Shown piece by piece: positions 54,129 through 64,000 of a DNA stretch of 64,000 bases; the stretch's first letter is position 1; each line of letters begins with the position of its first letter. The notes under the pieces are model-generated. The model saw only the letters and a list, made by a program, of their open reading frames with translations. It made no database searches and was not told where the DNA came from. This DNA is from Larimichthys crocea (lineage: Eukaryota > Chordata > Actinopteri > Sciaenidae): NCBI RefSeq assembly GCF_000972845.2, contig NC_040017.1, positions 24,885,606 to 24,949,605 on the forward strand, written 5' to 3'. The position numbers and the translations under genes are program-made.

Positions 54129-54300
54129 ATGAACTAGTGTGTAGGATTTGGTGGCATCTAGTGGTGGAGATGTTGATTGCAACCGCCTCACCCTACCTGT
54201 TCCTTCCTGGCATGAAGAAGAAACAACAGTGGCAGTGAAAGTTTCTGTTCTGGGTTCAACGCGGCCGACTAACCCCGAATCTGACACACTGGATCTTTAA
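54129..54300 (+). mobile_element. Interspersed repeat R2, copy B
   Basis: The block begins CTAGTGTGTAGGATTTGGTG, contains GCATCTAGTGGTGGAGATGT and GAAGAAGAAACAACAGTGGC, and ends near CTGACACACTGGATC. The GAAGAAACAACAGT phrase also occurs at 60401. The layout is familiar from fish interspersed repeats; it has no open frame. Confidence 0.5.
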
Positions 54301-56562
54301 CAGACGCTTGTGAGAGTGGTATCAATTTTCTCATCGAACTCTTGGCGAGAAAGCGCTTTGCACAAGTGCCTTTTGACCACGCGTTGAACATGTCAAAGCA
54401 GAGACACGGAAGAAGTGGATCTGCAGACGCGTAATAACCGAATGCATTAGGACGGTGTTTTAGTGTCTCCTCGCTCTGCTGGATGAGCTGGAGGAGGTGG
54501 ATGTACATGCACTTTAAAAGGAAGTAATTTCTGCAAGACTCTCATTCTATCTCATCACTCCGCTCCTAATGTTTGCTTCATGGTCTCCCTAACACGGAAG
54601 ACATGCAATCAGACAGCATCACAATCTCCCTCAAATTGCTTGACATTTGTGGAGTACGCTGAAAAGGACTAACCGAGCAAAAAACACTGCACCAGGGGGT
54701 AAAAAGCCATTGACGGAGATTCTCTTAAAGATAATTACAGTGACAGTGTAAGATCCATGATAATAAGCCTTTTCCACCAGACTACAGCTTAACAAAAGCA
54801 GTTGCTAATGCATTTGTACAAGACATTCACTCGCTGGAAAATAGGCAGAATTTCAATGTGCAGATAAAAGTGAATCATCGCCTGCCACTGTCTATTCTTT
54901 ATTTTCCACCGCGCCCCACTGTGGCTTCACAATGAATTCTGAATAGGAGTTTGTCCATATGCTGCTTAATGCGCTGCTCTTGTTTCCAGCTGTTAGGCTC
55001 TTTTTTCGCTGATTATAATGAAGAGAAATTTCTGATAAGGGAGCCGAGGAGAGGCGAGAGAGATGGAGGAGAAATGGGTTTGATCTTGAAGCTTGGAGAA
55101 AGGGCGTAGGAGTCCTTGGGGCCTCGGCTTCTTAAAAGGTGCTTGTAGCCTTCTGGGAAGATGCTCACGCTTTCCCTCTCTTCTCTCTCTCGCTCTCGGC
55201 GTGTCTTCATCCTCGTCTCCCTCCTCCACCCCCGCTACTCAAGATCAATTATGATTGACAAAGCGCTCTGGTTCAGAACCCTCTTAAGTTTCTTGATCTA
55301 TCAACTCTTCCCAATCTGCAACCTCCCTTGTCCCTTCTCACTCCTACATCCCCGTCATTAGCCCAATCTGGGATCACGGATCATGCAGAGTACCTACCTG
55401 AGGGTGCTTTCACTGAAGTCCTTGCAGCATGTTCAGTTATCTCAAGAGGACTTTGGATGAATTGTGCACAGTGTCAAGTGAGCTTAGAGAACAGAGGAAA
55501 TATTTCACATTGCAGTGTGCGGCGGCTTCTCCGTGTCCTTTTATGCATCGCTGTAAACTGATGTCTTGAGCTTAAAGAATTTGTTCAAGCTTGTCCACTT
55601 GTTGTAATGTTTTCAGAAATCTGCCAGAAAACTGGATTATCCCAGCTATCTCCCTTCAGCTAATGCAGCAGATAACAAGTGCAACGTAACATTTCAATTA
55701 TTATTCAGTATAAACAACCGTCTGTGCCTGGAGTTTGCCCTACCTAAATGAGCATGATGATGAGATCCGTGTACAGAGTGATGTGCAAAACCTTCAGGTC
55801 TCTCACACAAACATCCAGGCTGGATCCCTGTCAAATCAAAGGCAGGTGATTATGTTGTCACTCAGAAATTAAATAGCTTTAAGTCCAAATAAAACGTCAA
55901 ATCAAGACGAGCAGCAAAAGGTTTCCGACTGCCACTGATGACAACGTTTGAGGGAATTGTTCAGATGGTTTACACGTGTGGATGATTTGGGGAATCAAAT
56001 GGTGTCCATCACTTTGGTCCTCAGTGAAATATCTCAGTATCATAGATTGAGTGAAATTTTGTGGAGGCATTAATGATCCCCAGAGGATGAATCCTAAGTG
56101 AAATGATAGACATTCAAGCTCCACAGAAGATAAATCATTAGATTTTGTTCTTATAATATACAATAATTTGGTTTATGGTGCTAAATCTCAAATGTGAGCA
56201 TGCTGAGCAACTGTACAACGGTGGTGTTCATTGTAACCAGCATATGTATACATATATATAAATACTGATAGTAAATACTGACAGTAAACGCTTATCGCTC
56301 ATTCCCATCAGGCACGGTCGTGACGAGGAGAATATGCAGCTGTTCTATTCTTGTGCAAGCAGCACAGACGAAAACACCCCGTGCAGACTTCCAATCATAA
56401 AAACTATTTTAGGTACGTAGCCTACTTACTGACCCACTGACCAACTCTGAGCAAGTAAACAAAGTCTAGCCGGTAAAACACTTTTAAAAGCTCCTTCAGG
56501 GACGTGAAGCTGTGGACCAGAACAGCCATGACGTCACAGAGCTGTACCCGGTGGGATCCAGA

Positions 56563-56625
56563 GCAGGGGTCTTCAACCTTTATCAGCCCAAGGACAAGAG
56601 ACAAACAGAACAGGGACGCCCTCAT
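56563..56625 (+). mobile_element. hAT-end-like fragment
   Basis: It begins GAGCAGGGGTCTTCAACC, the same 18 bases as at 16960, then diverges into CTTTATCAGCCCAAGGACAA. This resembles the end of a hAT/Charlie-type element. A longer remnant may extend to about 57060, but no second end was found. Confidence 0.45.
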
Positions 56626-58942
56626 GTAATTACATTTTTTTTTTAAATTTGTCACAGTTTAAGCCCATATACATATTTAGCCCATTACATATTGGGTTAT
56701 TAGCCTATATGTATTTTACAATGCCTAATTACAGTATTGTTGGTCATTAAATGCCAAGAGCTGTGCGTCGTTGGACATGAACACTGATTCATCCGATTGG
56801 AGTGCAAACGCCTCCGCTGGTTGTAGTTTCTCCATTACGTGCACACTTAGATTCACCATTATCTTGGTGAAAATGGTCAATTATTATGACAGTAATTGGC
56901 GGAAGACACCCGATCGGAGGATAGTCTTGTTTTTGCGACCAACAAAACAACCTGACTGCGCGTTTATTTCCACGACAGCACACCTGACTTATCTGTTTAG
57001 CCACAATAGCTCGCTGCTAATGATGCTGACTATTATTTTGGCAGCTGTTGTCTCGTGACAATCCTATTTTTAATGGATTTAAAAAGAACTCTCCTTGACA
57101 AATGCATTTTCAATTTGAATTACATGCCTTTTCACCTCAGTCTGCAGATTCTCTTATCAGCGGCTCTTTCTAACTGTGCTTGTGTTATTCACTTTAAAGC
57201 AGTCTAATTCTAAATTACCTTTTTTTGTAAAACAGGCCGTTAAGCTCCGGCTAATACGAGCAGAATTGCTTACACTAGCTTATTGTTCTCGTCTGTAAAC
57301 AAGCCCTCTGTCTTCCACACGATGCACTGTAATGAGACACATATTGACCATCATGCCGTTTAAGTCATGCAGAATTTTCTCTGAACTGATCACTGTGAAA
57401 TTAACTGCGATAAGCGCCGCTAATGCTGCGTTCTGAAGCCCCTGTGACTGGCTCCCTGTCCGTACACTTCATTATTTTCCCTCCTTGCTGCTTTGAATGT
57501 GTGCTCGTGTTACTGGAAGGGATTTCGTGGGGAAATAAGCCCGAGAACTCCCAAATTAGGCCAAACAAACGCACAAGGCTCGCCGTCGGGGATACAGTTA
57601 AAAGTACTGGCAGTTTTTCTTCTTTGTGAGATGAGACTCATCGCTGCTGTTTCAATGAGAAGATTCCAAGCTTTGCAATTAGGGTATTTCTCGGTTTACA
57701 GAGGATCTGGTTACTTTCATCAGGAAATTCACAGATCTGAAGTTTGACGTTTCTCGGCGGCTGCACAGGGATTTCTCTTTATTCGCTTTCACAATACCCA
57801 TCAGCCTATTCGACTGTGGCTAATAGCTGTATTTGTAAAATACCCATGAATCCATCAAGTTTAAACTGTTTTGGCAATGAAAAAAAAGAAATCCTGTCTG
57901 CACAGTGCGTCAAACCCGAAAAGGACAGTGCATTTGTTAATGTTAATATCAATATTCCTCACAATCTTTGTGGAGCTGTGAGTGAGAATTGAGGGCTGGC
58001 TGATTGGTTTTCATTCTTAACAAGGACTGTGGAGAGGCAATTTAATTTCCTCTCCTCCCCTGCCTCCTGGGAGACAATTTTTATTTTATTTTATTTTTGT
58101 GCTTTCCTCTCTAAAAAATGTCAACATGACTTTGTCAGCACTAAGCACATTCTCTGCTGTGACAGATATCACCTGACCCCAATTTATGAAAGGCGTGGAG
58201 GAGACACATCCCCGTAGCACAATATGAATATATTATCATCCCCACGAAATGTCCTGTATTCAGCATTCGAGAATTATATTGAAGGATGGGCTGGAAATCC
58301 GAGCAGCCTTCACTTAAATAAGACAAAGGCACTCTATTTGGATGCGACGAAAAAAAAAGGAGCTCATGAATACTCTTAACATGCGGTCATCCCTCAATCT
58401 GGTCGTGGAAACTGTGGCGCGACTGTCAAGTTTAGATCAAATGAGAATATCAATAAAAAATAAATGTAATTAATACACAAAAAAAGAAGCTTTTATTTCC
58501 AGACAGCTGAACCGTGAGATCTCATCTCCCTGCTGACACATCCTGCCTCTGCTTTTCAACACAACAGCCAGCCCGGAGTTGCAACGCAGCCTATCTTCTT
58601 GATAGTTCAGTGTCATCACGGCGCCAGTATTAGCTATGTGAAGAAGGATCTCTGCATTTTCTCAGCTGTGCAAAGGCAAACAGCGGTTACAGAGTAACCT
58701 TCTTTCTCCCTCTAATGGTGTTTTCTGCCACTCAGAGAGAGAGAAGTGCCCGGGTAATGTTTATTGAATTCTATTCTCAACAACAGCCATAAAAGCAGAC
58801 AACATTGGTTGTGGACTGAACCCTTGACTAGACAAATCTATAAGTTACATAAACACACTGCACACAGGCGCACAGATGGAGATGTGCGTACACGAAAACC
58901 TCAGAGACATCTGCAAAGATTTGACTGTGTGTTTATATATAG

Positions 58943-58945
<3 letters not shown>

Positions 58946-59019
<74 letters not shown>
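58946..59019 (+). repeat. Long AC microsatellite
   Basis: About 37 uninterrupted AC units, the longest dinucleotide run in the window. Open frames through it (poly Thr-His or Val-Cys) are artefacts. Confidence 0.97.
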
Positions 59020-59023
<4 letters not shown>

Positions 59024-60261
59024 AATTGCATTCAGAAGACATCTGCCATCATGTGACCACAAGGCATTCAGATCCTACCCTGCAATGAATATAAAGTATA
59101 AACACTCCTCCAAATTCTCCACCCCTGGCCTCTATTTCATGCCATTATCTTGGCATAATAAACACATTATCTTCTCCCTACCCAATTCTGCTCCTAAGAT
59201 GAATCTTTCCCCACTATATAAAATAATTTGCCAACATTATATGTGCTGATGAATAATTCATGAGGGTTCATGGAGAGTTTCAGCCCATCTGAGTCCTGGA
59301 GGAAGCAGAGCTGACAGACACCCAAGTTCTTCTGTTGGGCCGGCTCTTGGGAAAGAAAGTGGAGGATTTACTCAAAAATTCTTCCTTTGAAAATGATATA
59401 CAGTACCCTGTATTCAGTTTGAAGGGTACTTATTCACACAGGCATGAGGGCGGTTCAAATGAAGATGCAGGATCATTTGATCTCTATCGAATTGTCATAA
59501 TTTGTTCAAGTGAAATGATTTCTAAGCTGCTCTGTCTGGACTTGTGTTTCCTGTATCCTTTTGAATACACAGCAGACTTTACTGACGCTAAACTTTGGGA
59601 AAAAATAGGAAAAAATAAATTTTCTGCTGTGTGAATGATGTAAGCGGGCTGTGTCTGTAGCTGAGGTGTCAGGAGGGGGAAATGGGAACGCACCCCCAAT
59701 GAGTTCTGAGAGTCAGATTTTTAGGGGAAACTTTCTTTCAGTGGAACAATCCTGTCAAACTTCTCCCGACAACGCATAGCATCTTAATAATAAATTACAG
59801 CACTTTCCAAAAATGACCTACATCAACATTCAAAATTTGGTATTGGTTGCAGTTTAGCGCCTCCAGTTTCAGAGCAATACCCGTCTGATAACTACGCATG
59901 TGTGCATTTGTTTATTGCATCACTTATGACCAAAAAACTAGCGAGTCGACAACTTTGCATCAAGCAAGTGCAACAACACAAGACACAGCAGCCAGCTATT
60001 ATTACTTACTACTCCAACAGACAACAAGCCGAGCTCAGCATCTGTTTTTTCAGCCTTTTTATTTTTATGAAGGTCTCGCCAGCGACTAAAAGCCAGTCCG
60101 ACATTATTTACTCTTATCTGGCGGCTTCTTTCTCTGCCACTCTCTCTCTCTCTCTTTCTCTTTCTGCACTTCTGTCAGTGTCCTCTCTTTCCCTCATTGC
60201 CCACTCGCTTGGCTCTGATTCTGGCACGACACCAGCGTTTTGTATTATTGCTTAAAAAGGT

Positions 60262-60480
60262 TCAGCGTGTATGATTTAGGGGGCTCCAATTACAGAATAT
60301 GCCAGGGACGTAATACAATATGTATAAGTATGTTTTCATTAGTGTCAAATCACCTGAAAATAAGAATTATAACGGCGCCTCACCTCCTCTTATAGTGTGA
60401 AGAAGAAACAACAGTAGCCACAAAACATGTGACAGTCCATCCCAAGAGCCAGTGTTTAGTTTGTCTGCTCATTCTGAGGC
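60262..60480 (+). mobile_element. Interspersed repeat R2, copy C
   Basis: The phrases CAATTACAGAATATGCC, AATATGTATAAGTATGTTTTC, GTCAAATCACCTGAAAATAA, GAAGAAGAAACAACAGTAGC and AGCCAGTGTTTAGTTTGTC parallel those of the 44425 copy and share GAAGAAACAACAGT with 54129. No coding frame. Confidence 0.5.
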
Positions 60481-61465
60481 AGCAAAAAAGGCGAAACAAC
60501 CCTTATTTTCAGGCGATTATAAACTAATGAAACATTAATATTCAGACATATTCTGACAATAAATCCACTTTAATCTTGCTCTTTCAAGTGTTTGTATTCT
60601 GTGCTGCTGATGCACCAATTTACTTTTATCTGTAAATAGAATTGAAAGTATTATTCTTTGTTATATACAGGATATGGTCGCTACTTACTGTAATTAAGTT
60701 CATGTTAAAGGAGCTTTACAACAACCATTTATCAAAACATCCTGGATCACTGTGCAAACGCTGCACACTCAGGTGAGATTTTACACAAACCCCAATTTAT
60801 TAAACATTCATCCCATCTGAGCACATCGCCTAACAGCTGCTGAACAAGGCTCCCTCTTACTGAGGACTGATTGAATAAATTTGTCAGCTTTAACTCACTT
60901 TGATGTGAAGTAAGTCGGAGGCATGCTCTCTCATAAAGAACGGTGATAAACTTAGAGGGTGTAAACTGAAAACAGAGCTCACACACACAAAGCAGGCAAA
61001 CGCAGATTTCAGAGTAATTGAGATGTGTGTCATGCAGTCATCCTTTGTTAGTCTGGGAATAGGAACTGCATATTCACAGAGCTTTAAGTAGATATGTGTA
61101 CAGCACAGCACACTTATCTGCCGTCTCTAAAGTATAGTAAGTAAGTATTATGCTGAAAAAAGGTATTTACACTACGTGTAACAGTAAAATCCAGTTTTGT
61201 CCCTTATGACATAACATCTTATAACAAAACACCTCGGTAACTGGCATGTGCTGAGAGCTATATGTATATGATATGGGTGGAAAAAATGGATGTTTGTATG
61301 TACGTGAGGCTCTATACAGACTGTGGCTGCTGTGATGAAGACACACATGCAAGTGTCACTATACAGAATGTGTGTCTGTGTAGGTAGTGTAACCATGGCA
61401 ACAATCAATCATTCAGACTGTAATGCTGCAAATAATGACAGACTTTGGACAGAAGCTGGATGTGT

Positions 61466-62130
61466 TAGATTAGATTAGAAAATACTTTATTTATCCCACA
61501 ACGGGGAAATTCACTTGTTAACAGCAGTGGAAAAATAGAATCAAGGAGGGAAACACAAGTGTACATATTTACAAAAAGTACTAAAGTAGAATGTGCAGAT
61601 TTACAAAACAAGTACTAAGGTAGAACATAAACGAAAAAAATAGCAATGGGACATGAACAGGAGACTACATCATGATCTGGTGCAGGTGTTGTAAATCTCA
61701 CAGCAGCAGGGATGAAGGACCTGCAGAACCTCTCCTTCTTACACCGTGGGTGTAGCAGTCTGCTGCTGAAGGAGCTGCTCAGAGACCCCACAGTGTCATG
61801 TAGGAGGTGAGAGGTGTTGTCCATGATGGATGTCAGCTTAGCTAACATCCTCCTCTCACCCATTTCCTCTATGGAGTCCAGAGGACAGTCCAGGACAGAG
61901 CTCTGGCTGAGGCCACCACAGAGTCGTAAAAAGTCCTGAGGAGAGCCCTGCACACTCTGAAGGACCTCAGTCTCCTCAGCAGGTGGAGACGACTCTGGCC
62001 CTTCTTGTAGAGAGCATGGGTGTTTGTCAGTCCAGTCCAGTTTATTGTTGAGGTGAACACCCAGGAATTTGTAGCTCTGCACTACCTCTATGTCCGATCC
62101 CTGGATGTTCACCGGTGTGAAGTGTGAAGT
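61466..62130 (-). pseudogene. Broken 3' end of a LINE (non-LTR retrotransposon) reverse transcriptase
   Basis: On the minus strand, from about 62130 down, the translation shows the C-terminal part of a fish LINE polyprotein: VNIQGSDIEVVQSYKFLGVH, then LLRRLRSFRVCRALLRTFYD in another frame, then GERRMLAKLTSIMDNTSH back in the first frame. So there are at least two frame changes, and an internal piece after the SVVASA region is missing. The 3' tail follows: GAATTTCCCC, then GGGATAAATAAAGT, ending in TAATC-type short repeats at 61466-61476. The element is 5'-truncated and cannot be active. The clade is probably CR1/L2-like, not proven. Confidence 0.8.
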
Positions 62131-62199
62131 TAAGGAGCAGGTTTGTATTTTTGCTTCAGGATTAGCAAAAATCTCAACTACTCGTATGAATTTTCCCAT

Positions 62200-64000
62200 G
62201 ATACTTTCTACAGATGTTCATGCCCTACTGACTGTGTCGTTCCCCTGACCTTTTCTCAGGTGCTGTCATGAGGTTTGGAGTGAAATGTCTCAACACTATC
62301 ATAGAGATTGTCATGAGACGTTCATGTTCCTCTCAGAATATTAACTCCGGTGATCCCCTGACCTTTCATCTAGCAGCACGTGCAGAGTTTATTAAGAACA
62401 CGGTCGAAGCATGTTAGTTAGCATTGTTATTGTGAGCATATACATGTTGCTGCAAACGTTATCAGTAAGCGAAGATGAAGAGTTTTCTGTGTACGTTCTC
62501 TCACCGCCTTCTGTCAGGACGCGTTTTTGTCCACGGTGCAATCAAAATGAGGAAATGTGCACATGAATAGATATACATCACGTCTGCTATCTGAACAGAG
62601 GGCGTGAGTGATAGTGCCGGAAAAGGAAAAAGACTCATTTCAGCTTAGTAATGTCTTTTGTTTTCAGATATACCAACAAGGAGAACAAAAGACTGTGCTG
62701 ATATTGTGGATGGATGGATCTATGAAAGATTCATCAATGTCAAAACTCCGTACATCATACGGCCGTGTGTGCGTCAAACCCAACGTCTTAGAAAATAGTA
62801 GACACGCAGAGCGACACAGACAAAGAGCAAGAGGAAAAGTGGCTGAAGATTTGGATTTCTAATTGCTGACTTTATTCTCTGCATGCTTTCAAAAGGTGAC
62901 CTTCACTCTCCAGATTCACTGATTTGCTGTTTCCGCCTCAGTAGCAATAACCTTCAGGACAACCTCTTGTTTCATGCCGGCATGTAACTGTGCTACCCTC
63001 ATCATTACCACAGCACAGTTCGATACAGATGTTTTTTAATGATCTAGGTTGCATCGACACAAAATGCTTAAAAAAAAAATAACCTGGGTTAAAAATAAAG
63101 ATAAGTCAGAGGCTCCCACACTCCCTGTCTATGGATTCAGCTCTCAGCATCTAGTGGAAAGGTTAGCTCAAACACAGACCCGGCATTACAACCGTAAAAC
63201 AAGCTGGTTCCTTTAATAAATCTCAATGAGACAGAGGTGGCAGTGACTACTGATGCGCTTAGGCATGGCAGTATCTTTGAAAAAGATCGCTGAAAAGATG
63301 CCGCTATCACAAACATAAGCATCCCACATGCTATGGTTTGTGACACATTCCTGGACTGATAAATAAACACAGCACATGAATCAACACGGAGGACAATGGT
63401 GTTTGCAGAGAGAGTCAGACACACAACAGCCTCCGGGCTTTCGAAGACAAAACCGTCACAACCTCAATGTCACTGTGTTGACAGCCCGCTCATGGATCAG
63501 TCTCTTAATTCCTTCCTCCGTTCGCTCTCCCCCTGCCTCACCCCTTTTGGGATTCGCTGATAAAATGGAAGCGCTGGTTAACGCTGGCATTAAATTCACC
63601 CCCCCTGTCACTGGCACATTGTCTGCCTCCTTCTCAATCAAGCACGTTCTGTAACACCAAACCTCGCTGATAACGAAGATGACAAAAAAAAAAAAAGAGC
63701 GAGCAGCTCCCTCCTGCCTGAGTGGGCGAGTCCGATAAGGCCTGCAAGGTCACCGAAAGTTTGCCTTTGCTATCAATTAAACATCAGCCACAGTCTGTCT
63801 TCACAGAAACTTTTACATGGCAGAGGGAGCTTTTTAATGCACTACATTTAGCTGTATTTAACACCAGGTCTTTGTCAGGCAAATCATCTTAAATAATAAT
63901 TTAATCATCAGGTTCTTAATTAACCTCAATTAGTCAAACTCTCCAACTTTAGATTTATGAGCGAAGCAAGAGTGCATACGAAATGAGGACCGAGGTCCCT
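62200..64000. other. Terminal non-coding stretch
   Basis: Nothing recognisable as a gene or known repeat. There are short A runs (63068-63077 and 63687-63697) and several short open frames on both strands with no splice partners. Confidence 0.5.

Larger units (their letters stand above)
38235..64000. other. Gene-poor 26-kb region downstream of treh
   Basis: No exon set, signature domain or RNA gene could be recognised on either strand. Open frames are short, lack splice partners and have mixed composition. What is recognisable is repeat material, listed separately: the R1 repeat with a nested MITE, R2 fragments, a hairpin, hAT-like ends, microsatellites and a LINE. The remainder is AT-rich unique-looking DNA. 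It may be intergenic or the intron of a large gene whose exons fall outside the window. Conserved non-coding elements could be present but cannot be seen without a second genome. Confidence 0.6.

Noticed and set aside
56771..57058. 95-codon frame with hydrophobic ends
   Set aside because: It follows a hAT-like end and has no recognisable transposase motif; too short and isolated to call.
58764..59249. 161-codon frame with a long His-Thr run
   Set aside because: The frame is carried by the AC microsatellite at 58946-59019, not by coding selection.

Overview
The window is vertebrate nuclear DNA, almost certainly from a ray-finned (teleost) fish. Genes are split by GT-AG introns and separated by AT-rich DNA with many CA, GA and poly-A runs. 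Several repeats look like common fish LINE/SINE tails and short DNA transposons. Four protein genes can be read exon by exon, and all lie in the first 38 kb: bcl9l (+), cxcr5 (-), ddx6 (+) and treh (+). The order and relative strands match the human 11q23.3 block BCL9L-CXCR5-DDX6-TREH, so this is an old conserved linkage group.

Layout. 1-350: a possible 3' end of an unidentified plus-strand gene, with two overlapping poly(A) signals. 350-3970: non-coding DNA 5' of bcl9l. 3970-12305: bcl9l, a beta-catenin co-activator scaffold of about 1,521 residues, with one 5' UTR exon and seven coding exons. 12306-13130: short tail-to-tail interval shared by bcl9l and cxcr5. 13131-15640: cxcr5, a CXC chemokine receptor with a tiny first coding exon and one large exon. 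15641-20067: the upstream region shared by cxcr5 and ddx6, which holds a 45-bp tandem duplication, transposon fragments and a 1.4-kb array of five LTR-like units ending about 130 bp before the probable ddx6 promoter. 20068-30365: ddx6, a DEAD-box RNA helicase of 488 residues with 12 coding exons, a short-ORF-rich 5' leader, an intron 4 nt after the stop codon and a 3.4-kb 3' UTR. 30543-38230: treh, a secreted and probably GPI-anchored trehalase of 579 residues in 15 exons, starting about 200 bp after the ddx6 poly(A) signal. 38.2-64 kb: no recognisable gene; it holds repeat copies, a nested transposon, a long AC microsatellite and a broken LINE reverse-transcriptase fragment.

The genes do not form one pathway. 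They are neighbours by ancestry: Wnt co-activation (bcl9l), B-cell homing (cxcr5), mRNA decay and translational repression (ddx6) and trehalose digestion (treh). I found no clear new biological system. The best candidates for follow-up are the LTR-like array beside ddx6, the ddx6 leader uORFs, and the nested transposon whose host repeat has an inverted copy 24 kb away. Exon borders come from splice consensus, reading phase and remembered resemblance to the human proteins; no alignment was run.
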